Shown: positions 21,897 through 34,679, counted from the stretch's first letter. The stretch is DNA of 64,000 nucleotides from Phanerodontia chrysosporium (GCA_001910725.1 MJGA01000021.1:310001-374000), one strand, 5' to 3'. Made by a program: numbers and translations. The notes: generated by a model not told the origin, from the letters alone.

Positions 21897-23651
21897 TTAC
21901 GTCGTCTTTCTAGAGCACGGAGTCACCACAAAAGTGAAGCCATTTGACAGGTTCGGAATTAGAAAATATGGGATCGCACGTTGCCCGGGTCGGTGGAACG
22001 GATTGAGATCAACCTTGCTCTCAGCTGATCGCGGTAAACCTGTGACATAGGGCATCTGCGCAAGAAATGTTAGAACATGCTCGCACCTACAAGCTATGCC
22101 CATACCTTGTCCGACGCAGCAAGGTCTGCGGCCTGCTCCGTGTACTCAGTTACGGCGAAGGCGATACCCATCTGGGACGCCAGCGAGATGACGCTGTTCC
22201 AACTCTCGTACAACATGAGCCCCGCGTTCAGCGCTATCATCGCGTGAGGAATGATGTCCTTCCGCTTCAGAAAGATCTCCGTCGTAAACGCGGTCTCGTC
22301 CAACAAGGGCGTCGATCCGAAAAGCTCGATCTTGAGAGTACCGCCGCCAAGCGCATCCGGGGCCTTATACTGGAAGATGTGCATGGAGTCTTCGCGCAGG
22401 GGGCTGCCGGGGTGGGCTGAATCCTTTACCTCGCACAGTTTGTACACGGCGGGCCCGATGAGGACGAGCTTGATATCGTGATACGGGAGAATCATTGCTA
22501 GTTCCGAAAACCTAGGGGACGGCAGAAGTGAGAAGATATCGCGATGGACGAATGACAAAGCTTACAAGGGAAGAAAGTTGAGTTCGATCGCTGCTCCGAG
22601 CAAATAGACAATCAGTGGTATACGCTTGCTCGGCGTACCAGCCCGTGCGTGGGTTACTCTGAGTGTGCGAACGAGCAGATGATATACGGACAGCGGCCAG
22701 CTCATGAGGAGCGCTGCAGGCGATCGCTTCGGTAGCTTGCGCCACCGATACCAGTGATCCCAGTCGGTGACATCCGACTTGTAATCTGTGATCAGCTCGG
22801 GCCACCGGTGGCTTGCAAGGCGTTGAAGGTCGCAATACGGGACGAGCGAGTTATCGAGTCTCCAGCCTTCCTCGTCCGAGAGGTGCCCGGCACGGCAAAG
22901 CAGATCATCACCATCCAAGTGTCCGAATATGGCCTGCCATCGGCGATACTGCTCGGAGGCATACTTGCGCTCGCGGTCTGCTATGTCACCTTCGTTCTCG
23001 AACTCAAGGACACCTGAGCGCTGACTCCAGAAGCCGGTACCCGTCCCGCCGTCGACGCCGTAGCGTCCGCGGGCTAGTGCAATGTTGAACGTCCCGTCCT
23101 TGTCGACCAAGCCCCAAGGAAACGAGCTCAGGGTTTCATTGACGGCAGGAACGCGTTCCATATATTTCTGTCAGGAGCGCATTAATGAGCGTTGCTATGC
23201 TCGAGTGGCACGCATACCTTGTTCATCGCGCAGACCTCCTTGTGCGGCGGGTCGGGGTCTCGTGCATTGTGCCAGGCATCCCGGTTACACTGTGTAGCTG
23301 CATCAGAGAGGATTCTGGAGTTGACCGCAACATCGTACCTGCGCACCACAGTATACAACGGACTTGCACCTAGAGCAGCGCAGCAACTTCTGATTCGGCA
23401 AAGCCTTATGACACCAGGAACACCCATTGGGTCGCATGCCTGAGTATGAGATCAACTGTCGAGCATGGACGTACGGACACCACCAGCCACAAACCTCTTC
23501 CTTCGTAGACATCCGCCACGGCGTGACCTTCCCGCAAGACTTCCTCGAGCGCAGCGCCAAGAGAGTTAAAGGTGCCGTGCCATTGCTGACGTTCGGGCTC
23601 CGCGAAATCGAGCAGGTCGGGAACTGGACTGGAATTTGGAGAAACAGACAT
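21897..23651 (-). CDS. MYND zinc-finger protein with MSS51-C-like domain, copy A
   Basis: Start ATG 23651 (MSVSPNSSPVPDLLDFAEPE). After an intron a MYND finger is built from two exons: GCSWCHKALPNQKLLRCSRC and KSVVYCGAQ, then CNRDAWHNARDPDPPHKEVC. This gives the C-C, C-C, C-C, H-C ligand order. The following exons encode GLVDKDGTFNIALARGRYG, DWDHWYRWRKLPKRSPAALL, ELNFLPL/FSELAMILPYHD and LNPFHRPGQRAIPYFLIPNL, ending VTPCSRKTT. The core resembles the C-terminal domain shared by MSS51 and vertebrate ZMYND15/17. In yeast Mss51 acts in mitochondrial COX1 expression; I would not transfer that role. No frameshift seen. Closest relative in the window: 27598-29525. Confidence 0.8.
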
Positions 23652-24500
23652 TCTGGGAGATGAGAGTGGTGGTTCGAGAATGGGGGTTGGCCGGTGGCAC
23701 CTGAAGGCCTGAAGCTTGAAGTATAAAGAGAGCCAGTGGCAATTCGAGAGTTTGTTCCCACGTCAACGCAACAAAACGCTGAACCTGGGGATACTCATAA
23801 TGAAACTTTGACATCTAGATGCATACAAGGAAGTCCAATCATGGCTAGGGGTTTGCGAAGATGACGGCGTCCTGTAACTCCTGTTCGAGCAATGCACAAA
23901 TATGGAGAGCTCTGACCACTGTTGTCCTCGCTCATAATGCCGCAAAGAATAGGTCTGCATACTCACAACGCCTGCGGTGAGACCAGGATCCGTGTTGAGA
24001 AGTTAGGTATTCCGTGAAAAGTTCGCAACGAAAAACGAGACGAACGAGGGCTCGCGAGGGGACAAAACCCAATACAGCGTGAAATATTTCACAAGGTCTC
24101 AGACGATGTCGCTGAAAATCAACGAGTTAGTAAGCTGTAGGTCGACTGGGCATTGAAGGCAGCGAGTATGCAGGACAGTGGATAGGAGGACGCAAGAGCG
24201 TCCGAAACCTCCTTCCGCTTTCTGCCCGGTCGCTTATGTAAGCACTTCGAAGCTCGAGCAGCCCAACTTTTCACGGCCCTTTGCCTGTCATCCTGCATCT
24301 CGACAAGGCTGCTGCAGCGTTTTGGCTGTGCTCTTGGACGGTCGTTCTAAAAATCTCGCTCAAACCTGTTAATTGAGAATACCTCTCGTCCACTCTCCTT
24401 CTCGCGGATGGGACTTGAACATACGTCTCACAACGCCCAATATATCTCCTCTAGACGAGACCGATTCTACAGTACACTTTGGCGGAATCTTGTTGTGCAA
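23652..24500. other. intergenic, no gene seen
   Basis: About 850 bases between the MYND start and the WD40 copy 1 stop. Only short motif-free open frames are present; it holds the MYND gene promoter. Confidence 0.4.
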
Positions 24501-27122
24501 TTAGCGTATTCGAAGGGTATCTGCGACATTAGAGAGGATGATAGGCCCATTGGCATCCGCAACGAGGAGTCGTCGGCTGTCAGGGAGAAAGCGCAATTCC
24601 GAGATTGCCGAACTCCTGGCCGGCTCTGGGAAATCCGCAATCAGCCTGCCTGACGTTGCACTTAGAACGACTACGTTGGACTCCTTCATGGTCGTGACGA
24701 GAAAGGTGCCATCGGGAGAGCATGCAACAGGACCACCATGCAGGCCAACGCCCTGCCGAAAGAGCTCAACACCCCGGGAGTCTTGCACAGCGACAGAGCT
24801 TTCGCGGTCGGATGCGGACAAGGATACGCTCGCCACGGCGTCGCAGCCAGGCACGAACGTGGCTGACACGACTTGCCGCCCACGATCGTCGAGCCGGAGG
24901 ATCTCCTTGCCCTTGTCCGTGCTGAATATTCGGGCGATCTTCTGTTGTGCGCAGACAAGTATGCGGTCACCCTTCGAGGAGAAAGCCACGCTGGTTATTC
25001 CGGAGACCCTGGCGCGAATGGTGATGCGCTCTGCAATCTGCGCCCCAACCGCGTACAAGACGACCCTGTCATGGAGCATCGCCGCCACGCACGAACCGTC
25101 CGCCTGGAAGACGACCTTCTCCACTGTGGCGCCAAGCGAGAACGTCGAGATGAGCGTCCCCGCAGGTGCGCTCCAGAACTTGACTCTGCCATCCATGGAG
25201 GCAGTGGCAATGTGGCTGCCGTCAGGCGCGAACGCGACATCCGTAAGCATCGACGTATGCCCCTGGAGGCTTGACAGAGGGACGCCCTGGGTGATATCCC
25301 ATATCATCGCGGTTCTATCTCTGGAAACCGACACCAAAAACCGACCGCTTGGCGAGACCGCAAGCGCCGTCAAGGCACCCTGGTGTGTGCTGGCGAGCGA
25401 CTGCACTCGCAGACCGTCGGATGTCCGCCATATTGTAATTTCTGGGCTGCCCCAGCTCGCCGCCAGCAGCTCCCCGTTGAGTGAAAGAGCAGAGAGGCGC
25501 TGGCGATTCGCGGTACTGCGCGCATCTTCGAATTGCAAGTATGCATATCTGGGAAGCCGCTGATTGGCCTGCTTCTCTCCCATAGGCAGAACGGCGAGGC
25601 CAGATTGCGCGGTCGCAGACCCTTCCGTGCTGATATGCGGCCATTTCCTCAAGTCCTGCGACGTAATCCGTGGACGCTGCAGCCTCGCCTGCTCGCGGTT
25701 GACCATGTCAAGCGGGGAGACCCGTGCGTCTGATGCGCACCACGTGAGACGACGAGCAATAGCGATCGAAAGGCTCGGACAAACGTACAGCTCTCTTCCG
25801 TTACAACGGGTGGTTGCTGTTTCCGAAGGTAAGTAGAGAAGTCTAACGAGTAGTCATCTCCCTGCGGTTACAGTCAACGAGGGCCGACAACAAGACTGAA
25901 TTCTCGTACCCCTGTTATGCTCTCTATGTCTTCATCCCGAGCTATAGCATAGCTTGCATCGGATACCTATGTGATACGTAAGAGGAGGGAAGTGCAAACG
26001 GAGATTCAGCCGAACCTCGAGGATGTAGTCTAGAAGCGCATCGAGCGGGTCGATGGCCTTACCCTGGCACGCGATCAGCAATTACCATAACTGAGGGATA
26101 CAATTTGACTCACTTGCCCCTCCTGGAACAGCGCACGATCACACTCGCCCTCGGCCTCTACAGGAACAGCCTCTCCAGAGTCGTCTGGGCCGCCTGGCGG
26201 TAGCTCGTGGTATCCAGCTCCAGCAGTGACAAATCTCACGAGTCCGAGCCTCTTCTTGATCTTGTACCGCTTCACGAATATACATTGGTCCTTGGTAACG
26301 CGACGGCCGGTCGCCTTCGGGTACTTCGCGCCGTAGCGCTCCATTAGCGGGCCATCATACGCCTTTGTGCGCGACCCAGACAGCTTCAGGCTGAAAAGCT
26401 GGCCAACGCGGCCAGAGAGCGACGCTTCACGCGTCTCGCTCGTGTTGCAAAACGCAGCAGTCGCCCAGTCTGCGGGTGCCTTGACCCACCCGCTGACAAG
26501 GATGATGTCGTCGGGGTCCACGCGATGGTGGCCTAGCTTGTCCCGCACATACTCGCACCAACGGTCGTGCTGGCGGGTCATGTACTCCTCGATCGTGCGG
26601 TCGTCGAATAGTCGCTCGGCATGAGCCCCGCTGTGCAACACCAGCAGTGCGCCCTGGACCTCTTTGCACCTGTAGCCGACACTCAAACTCGCCCCGCCAG
26701 CGGCCGTTCCGCTGTGAACGACGTTGAGCTTCCTGCTCAGGTATCCAGATGCCACGCCCGCACTCACCCTGATAGCTCCCCGCTCACCTGCAGCTCTTCC
26801 ACCCCACGACTGGGGAAGCGCCCGGGCCCATGATCCCGGGTCGTTTGTCGATTTGAAACACCTCTGCAGGAGGCAGATCTGTGAGATCGAACTCGACGCG
26901 CCATTTGTACGTGACCTTGTGCTGCGGGGCTGCGCTGTTGATGTTGAAGAGACGGACGAAGACGCCCTCGCGGATGTAGCCCACGTCCCCGATCTGTGGC
27001 TCGCCTGTGCTCGCGTGTGGCTCGGGATGCCAGAGTGGGTAGCCGTAGCCCAACGGGGACAGGCTCGTGGGGTAGATTTCGTACGCAGCTTGAGAGCTTG
27101 AAGTTCGGTATATCGTAAACAT
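24501..27122 (-). pseudogene. N-domain/WD40 protein, copy 1 (one frameshift)
   Basis: ATG 27122 opens [20 protein letters not shown], then [20 protein letters not shown] and [19 protein letters not shown]. Exon 2 encodes SLSVGYRCKEVQGALLVLHS, ILVSGWVKAPADWATAAFCN and QCIFVKRYKIKKRLGLVRFV. Three microexons follow (LLDYILE; ARDEDIES; YLRKQQPPVV). A WD40 exon of about 400 codons (from 25706) ends in the SNVADTLRIR tail, with blade motifs such as LAVSPSGRFLVSVSRDRTAM. Beside copy 3, exon 1 lacks one base of a C4 run near 26821 and shifts frame after GIMGPG. The rest is well preserved, so this may be a sequence error rather than decay. No kinase, NACHT or enzyme motif is visible. Confidence 0.75.
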
Positions 27123-27597
27123 TACCGATGCTTCAACGCAAGATAGATATACAGAGGCTCCAGAGAAGAAGTCGCGAGAGCGAGACCGCGTGAAGTTGGC
27201 GGTTCGAGTCGGCGTTGTGTGGCCACGTTCCAAATAATGTTCGCACGGCTCATGCAAGGCATGTGAACTCGAGAGTAGGGCATCCGACGCGTGTTATGGC
27301 AGTATCTGCATTGGGTCTTGCCGCAGAAAATTGGAGGTCTGCTGCTACGCCTTGATATGTCGCGACAGGAAGGAGAGGCGACGTCGCGATTTTTCTCTAC
27401 TTTAGCTTACGTAATACTATATTCGTCAATGGCACTAGACGCCTGTAATATATACCTCATTTTTGCCTTTTATATGGCTTGCCTCTCACGTCCTTCTCTC
27501 ATCTCATCTACGCTTTGTCTATAGCAAGAATAAATCTCAGGAATTCAGCGTCCTACTCGTTTAGCATATCGATCGTTCATCTTTGTGTGTTGTCAAC
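27123..27597. promoter_or_regulatory. divergent intergenic region, WD40 copy 1 / MYND copy B
   Basis: These 475 bases separate two divergent starts and must carry both promoters. TTTATATGG at about 27470 could serve the plus-strand gene. No other element recognised. Confidence 0.35.
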
Positions 27598-29525
27598 ATG
27601 TCGCTAGGCAACATGCGACCTGAAGACCTTGAAAAGTACGTCCGCCGGGATGTTTGCTGGAAATGTTTAGACAGGAGATCAGCCTTCTTACCCGTGTGAC
27701 GCGCGGCTCAAGGACATTTCATGAGACCTATATCCCACCCGGACGGTAGTATCTCGTCTAGATTCGAACTGACGTCTTTTGTGCAGAATTCTCTCAAATT
27801 TCAAGCCGGACGCGTTCTTCAGTGGCATCATCAAACAGGCTCAGGCCCTCGAGGCAGCAGAGCGGAACGGCAGACCCATTCCTGAGGACATTGGCTTTAG
27901 TGGGTCCAATCGTAGTATCTCCAGTGGAGGCGTCTTGACCGGTGGCGATTCCACAATCCAGGTGTCACTCACCGATGCGCGAACTGCGATGTCGATATTG
28001 AGCCGCCCAGGAAGATCATGCGATGCTCGGCTTGCAAAGCCGTAGTTTACTGCAGCCAAAGGGTCTCTCACTTCGCCGTCAGCGGAGCACTCACTGATGT
28101 CTCCTGTTACGCAGTGCTCCTCGATGGCATGGTCCAACCAGCCCTACGCGGGCTTTCCTAGCCACAAAATCCTCTGTCCTGCGAACAAGGTGAGTGAGTC
28201 TCCGTTTATTTCTTAGGCTCGTGATTGACCGTATCATTCGTAGCAACACATGCAGCATATTCCAGAGACCCATGCTGTGCTCAAGTCCTTCCCATGGGGA
28301 CGCCTGGAGAAGGACGACACCTTCTGTCTGGAGCTCGCGCGTGGGCGATACGACGTGCTCGGCAACTCGAACATGGGTTTCTGGAGCCAGCGCGGCGGGC
28401 CGGCCAGCCATCAGTTCCAGGGCGATGGAGGGAAGCAGTTTGAGAGGACGGCAGGAGACGGTGGCGTCTCGCGGCTGCTCTCGCACAAGATCGGCCAGAT
28501 GTTCGCGCACCTGGACGGGTACGACCTTCTTCACCGCAAGCGGCATCTGTCCGACGAGGGCGGCTGGAAGCTCGATCGCACGCTCATCCCGTTCCGCGAC
28601 CTGTCCCAGGTCTCCAAGGATAATCGCCCTGTCCTTGTTACTGACTTCGAGGGCGGGGTTCACGACTGGGACTCGTGGTACCGCTGGCGCAAGCTGCCTA
28701 AGCGGTCGCCGGCAGCACTGCTCATGCACGTCCCTCTCAGCGTGTACCAGATCATCACGAAGGTGCTGAAGCTCACCAACCCCGGGGAAGGCACCGCGGA
28801 GAAGAGGGTGAATCTCTGCGTGCACCTTGTCGGTGCTGAGGTCGAGCTCAACTTTCTGCCCCTGTGAGTTGCCCGGGACTCTGCGCTACTGGCGGCCGAT
28901 GATGACCACGTTTCTAGGTTGTCCGAGCTTGCGCTGCTCTTGCCGTTCCACGACATCACGATCCTCGTCTGGGGAAACGCCGTGCAGAAGCTCTTCGACG
29001 CGTCGAGAGAATCTGGCCTCGGTGCGTCGCCGCTCAAGCAGTCCATCGCGAAGAAGGGCCCCGTTTTCGAGTATGCTGCGCCTGAGGAACTCGGTGCAGG
29101 TACAGTCAAAGTTCTTCTACATCGCGCTTCCGCGCTCTGGAACGAGGCTGAGTTGGATAACATCCGGCGCAACCAGCCGGAGCTCGTACCCGACGTCCTC
29201 GTCGCGCTCGACGCAGGTCTAGCGTCGTATCGCGAGTGGTGGGAAGTCATCTTCGTCACGCATCGAGATAACATCCCTTTTGCGGTAACCGAGTACGCTG
29301 AGCAGTCGCTTGAGTTTGCTCTCAACACGCATGTGCGTCCAGTCTTCTGTCCGCCGCCCCGTCCAGCGCTGACGCTTATCGGTGCAGATCCCCGCGGCGC
29401 GTCGATGGCTCCCACCGCGCTCGTACGAAATTGCGCTGAACCCGTTCCACAGGCCCGGACAACGCCAGATCCCGACATACCGGATGCCAAACCTCGTGAA
29501 CGGATTCACGCTGGCTGTGGTTGAC
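27598..29525 (+). CDS. MYND zinc-finger protein with MSS51-C-like domain, copy B
   Basis: ATG 27598 (MSLGNMRPEDLEK) splices to ILSNFKPDAFFSGIIKQAQA. An intron beginning GTGGGT near 27901 and ending in ATCCAG near 27960 puts the finger in frame: CANCDVDIEPPRKIMRCSAC then KAVVYCSQR, an intron, and CSSMAWSNQPYAGFPSHKIL plus C. All eight MYND ligands are present. Then come SFPWGRLEKDDTFCLELARG, SWYRWRKLPKRSPAALLMHV, VELNFLPL/LSELALLLPFHD and LNPFHRPGQRQIPTYRMPNL, ending VVDKR. It matches the order of copy A block by block and appears intact with six or seven exons. Confidence 0.8.
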
Positions 29526-29833
29526 AAGCGTTGAGATGGTGCAGTCCTGGTTCTTTTCTGGTAAATGTTTGTAGAAATAGTAACATTGTTGTATGATAAA
29601 ACACCTTGTGCTGACTTGTACCTGTATGGCATGCATGATGATGCTCAAGTGAAACACAGGCGGGAGGTTGAACGGCATTTTCCGCCGCCACGAAGACATT
29701 TCCATTTTGGGATGCTGCATCTTGCAACTAACCCTCATCTTCGGTTTGCGGTACCTGGTATCTTCGGCTTTCTGCATTCCAACCTGTCGAATATTACACC
29801 TTCATTCACTGAAGCTTGCTTCTATATGCTGCT
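29526..29833. other. short intergenic region
   Basis: 308 bases between MYND copy B and the coiled-coil gene; probably terminator plus promoter. No motif recognised. Confidence 0.35.
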
Positions 29834-31904
29834 ATGGACCGCCTGATATGTGATCCCGAGCTTGCACCTCAATTATTCAAGCTGGTCGACGACAAACTGC
29901 AGGAGACTCGTCGAGCTCTAGAGGAAACGAAGAGGGTGCCTCCCATCCTGATTATACTCTGGCATCACTGATAATTACGCTTGAGAGGGCATAGGACAAC
30001 GAACTATTGCGTTCCGAACTTTCCCGCCTCCAAACCGTCCACCCTGAACCTGGAGCGGGAGAGTTGGAGGTTAGCATTTCCTAGGGAGACCCCCAGTTTG
30101 CTATTCACCGAGACGCAGATTATGTCCCGAAGGTTTACAGAGGCCCTTGATGTGAGCTACGTCTACTGCCGGCCTCCTGTCTTCCTGACGGTCCCGGACC
30201 ACGCAGACAAATCGTCAATTGCAAGGCGAGAACGCTGACCTCCGAAGCCTCCTGGAAGGGTTTACAGGCTCTACAGCCGTATCCGCGCGAGAGAGAGAGG
30301 AACCTGGGAGATGCAATGGAGACTGCCTCGAAAGCCGTCAGGTGCGCTCCATCGTTCCATATCCTGACTTCGTGACTGACGGAGGCTGCTGTTCTATCCT
30401 CCCCAGGCTCGGGAAGACGTAGCCAGACTCGAAGTACAACTCGCGGAAGCGCAATCACGTCTCACTGAGCAGTCTGCAGCTCATCACGACCTTCAGAAGC
30501 ACGCTGAAGGCTTGCAGCACGCCCTTGAGAATCGAAATGCTCAGCACGAAGACCAGCTAAGTCGACTTGAAGAGCAACTCAGTGAAAGCACCCTGAAGAA
30601 CGGCGCTTTAGTCCAGTCTGCGAACGTTATGCAGGCACAGATCAAAGACTACGCGAATAGAGAGCAAGAGCTGTCCAGGAGATTGGAGGAGTGTCAGCAG
30701 CAACGCGCCGCCGCTATAGAGTCTGATCAAACGGTAAGTCATGCATGCCAGTCTCATATCTGGGAGATGGATGAACTCGTACGGTACACAGCTTCGTCAA
30801 GAAAGAGAGCTCTACAAAATGAAGTACTGGCGATACAAGACAGTTCGTCCGCCGTATCCCGCATACCTGCAGGCTGCCTCTGACGATCATCAGGCGTTTG
30901 AACAGTTGAATGCACGCAATCAGAACGCTGTGAAGGCAATTCCTACCGAAGCGGTGCGTCTCTCATGCACCATATCCCTCGGGCAATCCTGCAATTGCGT
31001 TTGTGCAGGTCGCAGGACCATCGAGTAATAGTAACATGGCAAAACTAGGCGATCAGCTCCCCGAGAAGCCATGGATTGATGTCATCAATACTGCTCTTCA
31101 GAACCCGTGCTTCTCCATCGCGTCACCGCACGCAACGACCACACTCCCCGCAGTACGTCGATAAAGACTGCAAGAATGGCAAGCTATTTACTCACAAGAG
31201 TTTAGGACGTCAAACAATACTTGTACGTAGCGAAGAGTCTATAAAAACTATCTACCGCTGACATCGCTCGGTTTGAGCTAGCGCACCTGGAAGCACAGTG
31301 CTTTCCTGCCCCAACCGTATTATCGTCCCCGATTCTGATGGCTATATCCGACTCCTCGCACCTGTGTCACACTGTAGATCTGCTACACAACCTCTGGACC
31401 TTGGTGAGCCCTTAAAGAACCTCGAACATATGGTCGGCAAGACCAAGGAGGTGTTCTATCACGGCCCTCTCGGGATATCATATCTCGGCACATTCGTCGG
31501 CGTCTCGGTTGGCGAGGTTCCGCGAGCGGGCTATATCAGCCTCCCAAAAGATGTGCGTTCTCCATCGGGCTCCACATTATGTACCGTTTATAGTGTTTCA
31601 CCAACAGATGAAGGACGCGATCGTGATGAATACGTTCCCGTCAAAGACAGTGTTCGCCGCAGCGAGTAAGACCGATGTCAATCGCCTGCGCAACTGGTAC
31701 CTGGCCGGAAAGGCCAAGGCACAGTACCTTTCTCTGCGCTATGAGGGCTGGAATGCGCTTCTCCACGACGCGCTCAAGGCACATGCAGCTCAAAAGGGAC
31801 TGAGCCCGGCCGCGGCGGCTCTCAAGCGACCGTTCTCGGAGGATGAAGACGAGTTTGACGTATATGGTGGAGCAAAGAGGAAGAAGGTGGATCTGCAGCT
31901 GTAG
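29834..31904 (+). CDS. coiled-coil protein with conserved C-terminal domain (DUF6697-like), copy B
   Basis: ATG 29834 opens MDRLICDPELAPQLFKLVDD and ends its first exon at ALEETKR. Spliced exons encode DNELLRSELSRLQTVHPEPG, NRQLQGENADLRSLLEG and a long coiled coil beginning AREDVARLEVQLAEAQ. The next block reads LRQERELYKMKYWRYKTVRP. The C-terminal domain reads SCPNRIIVPDSDGYIRLLAP, VGKTKEVFYHGPLGISYLG and NTFPSKTVFAAASKTDVNRL. The tail ends GGAKRKKVDLQL, a likely nuclear signal. The domain resembles DUF6697 of agaricomycetes from memory. I suggest a nuclear, self-associating protein; function unknown. No frameshift seen, but not all splice sites were verified. Confidence 0.7.
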
Positions 31905-32278
31905 AAGTATCCCATGGCTTCTGCTATGGAGGGATGGTCCGCAATGTTTTGTCCCAATACCAACTCAAGAGTAATGCCCTCGCCCCTCGGGCACCTGATG
32001 CATGCAGTCTTGCCCTCGACGATCCGCCTACGGCGCGATAGCTTGCATGCATGTGTCGCGCCGTCGACAACGAAAGAGAGGTGCGCAGAAATTACCGGGA
32101 AGGACGAGAAGAAATTTAGCTCGGCAATAGAAGCCGGGCGCCACGAAGCTGAGATCAAGGGCGGACCGGCGGTAATTGTGGCTGTCAACATTCTCACCAT
32201 CTCGAGTGTCTGCGACAAGTCCGAAAACTTCGGCCTCACACATCGACCTGTTCGTGTCTCTCGTGGGATATTGCCCCC
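31905..32278. other. intergenic between tandem coiled-coil genes
   Basis: 374 bases. Frames are open on both strands by chance but carry no motif. Probably terminator and promoter. Confidence 0.35.
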
Positions 32279-34679
32279 ATGGAACATCTTATCCATGATC
32301 CTGAGCTCGTCCCGGGACTCTTCAAGCTTCTCGACGACAAGTTACAGGAAACTCGCAGAGTGTTGGAGCAGACCAGGAAGGCTGGTATTCGTGCAATACT
32401 CCTGGCTACACGGAATTGACAGCACGAATAGGAGAAGGAAGAACTCGAAGCCCAGCTACTCAGTCTGCAGACGGTGAAAACTGAAGACGCGGACCGACGC
32501 TCTGAAGTTCACGAAGATGTCGAGGTTAGGGAGCGTCGGAATAGCCGAAGCATGGAAGCTCACCCAGGCAGCGGCAGCAGGAAGCAAAACGCAAGCTCGA
32601 TGACGCGCTGAAGGCGAGTCCTGCACCGCTGCGTATCGGGCCCTACACTCACGCATGTGATCAGGTGAACCGGCAACTTCAAGGCGAGAACGCGGATTTG
32701 CGGGGACTGCTGGAGGGATGCAAAAGTGACGGTACGGCGGAAGCTAGTGATGAAGAGAACTCTGAGGATAGGAAATCGCGATGTACGGGCAACTGCGAGG
32801 TGCGTGCTTTGCCTGCTCGAGCTACACAATGGTGGAGCTAACTGAGGATCCACAGGCCAGAGCAGACGCGGACAGGCTCAAAGCCGAACTCACCGACACC
32901 CATGCCAGCCTTGAGCAGCAAATCAACGAGTACGGCGAGCTCTACGAGCGCGCCACCAAGCTGCAGCAGCAGCTAGCACAAAGTACCTGGGCCCAGAAAC
33001 AACTGCGGCGCGAACTAGATCAAAGCAACGCCGCCCTGGAAGAGCAGCGGCGCGAAGTGAAGGCCCGCAGGCTCGTCTCTCGACCAGTGACGCAAACCTC
33101 GGGGCGGCCAAGAAACGCGCGAAGGAACTCGAGGCGAAAGTGACACAGCACGAGATCAACCTCCAGGTGCTGCAAGGGCGTGTGAAGACGTTGGAGTCGA
33201 AACTCTACGAATGCAAGGCAGCCAAAGAAGCGCAAGATAGCGAGTTGCGCACAGTTCGCGAACAGCTGTCAAGCAGCAAAGCAGAGCTATGTGACTATGA
33301 AGAACGTATGGAAGCCCTGGAAGAGCAACTCGAAGAGCGCGAGGATGACCTGCGGCATCGGTCTCGGCAGCTCGCCGAGGTCAAGCACCAATACAGCGCC
33401 AAGATTGCAGAGTCTGCCAAACGGTACGCGCACAGCTTGTAACGTGGAATCGAGTTCTGAGACGGGATTTGTAGGTCAAGGTGCTCCGTCAGGAATTGGA
33501 GGTCATGAAGAGGAAGTGCGAGCGGTACAACGTGGTGCGTGCACTGCGGCATGCAACTGCAGGGTCCCTCTGCTCATAATGGATGCTACGCTCAATCAGA
33601 TGAGCTCACGCGAAGGTCAAGCACATACCACGTCCGCCCCGTCTCCTGCAGTACAACCTGTTAGTCGTCTTCGCCTGCAACATTTCTATGAACTGATGGG
33701 ACCTCACTGCTCAGGCTGATCTTAGTCAGGATTCTAGGCGAGCGGACAGCTCAGGGCATGAAGTTGCAGGATCGAGGGTGAAGGTGTGACAATCAGCCTT
33801 TCTGACACCGTCGAATCTAACAGCCAGGACGCAGTGCCCAGACGATATGTCATGGACGGAACTACTCGAGTTTACCAGGTGCCATCCTTGTTTTTCTATG
33901 GCTAACCCTCGTGCTCCATCGGGTCTTCCTCACGTACGTCTTTCGGCCTCTGTACTTTGCTGTGGCTAACAAGGACACGCAGAGTTTCCGGGAGCTTTTG
34001 TCCGTGATACTCTTACTCTATGTCATTGACTCTGCTCTCTAACCTATAACGTCTGACACTCCCACCTACCAGTGCGCGCGGCAGTAGTGTCCTCTCCTGT
34101 CCAAACCGCATCTTTTTCCCTGGTCCCGAGAAAATCATTTGGTTCCTTGCGCCCGTGGCCCAATGCAAATCTGCGCAAGACACACTCACCTTCGGGGACC
34201 CCATCAAAGATCTCTCGAGAATGGTCGGCTACACCAAGGAAGTCTTCTACCACGACTACGCCGGCATCTCATACCTCGGGACTTTCATCGGCGTGTCCGT
34301 CGACACACTATCCCAACGCGAGTACGCGGCTCTGTCCAAGACCGTACGTATGCCGTTCCCGCACCGCCGCTCCGTGTTGATACCAACGCAGATGAGAGAC
34401 GCGATCGTCAAACACACGTTCCCCTCGAAGGAGGCGTTCCATGCTGCGAGCAAGACCGCCATCGACCGGGTGCGCAACGAGTACATGACCGGCAACGCCC
34501 GCGCGCAGTACCTAGAGCTCCGCTTCAAACGTTTCAACAGGTCGCTGTACGAAGGGCTCAAAGAGTATGCCAGCAGCTCGGGGATCGCCCCTTCATCGGA
34601 ACTCTTGAAGCGGCTCTCCCCTGCCGATGTCGACCCACGACTCGATGCTGCAAAGAGGGTACGACTCTCAGATCTGTGA
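32279..34679 (+). CDS. coiled-coil protein with conserved C-terminal domain (DUF6697-like), copy C
   Basis: ATG 32279 opens MEHLIHDPELVPGLFKLLDD, the family N-terminal box. Later exons encode VNRQLQGENADLRGLLEGCK, a coiled coil (ARADADRLKAELTDTHASLE), a second coiled coil (MEALEEQLEEREDDLRHRSR) and VLRQELEVMKRKCERYN. The C-terminal domain reads SCPNRIFFPGPEKIIWFLAP, VGYTKEVFYHDYAGISYLG and HTFPSKEAFHAASKTAIDRV, ending AAKRVRLSDL. The two coiled-coil halves are in different frames with no obvious intron near 33065-33080. This suggests one missing base, real or a sequencing error. Tandem to copy B, same strand. Confidence 0.65.

Noticed and set aside
24538..25563. 341-codon plus-strand frame opposite WD40 copy 1
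   Set aside because: It is antisense to a clear WD40 exon; the reading has no motif and arises from codon usage on the other strand.
27961..27980. frameshift in MYND copy B
   Set aside because: The finger is out of frame with the preceding open frame, but a GTGGGT...ATCCAG intron restores it without any lesion.
28091..28825. 244-codon minus-strand frame opposite MYND copy B
   Set aside because: The plus strand encodes a conserved, spliced protein matching copy A; the antisense reading has no support.
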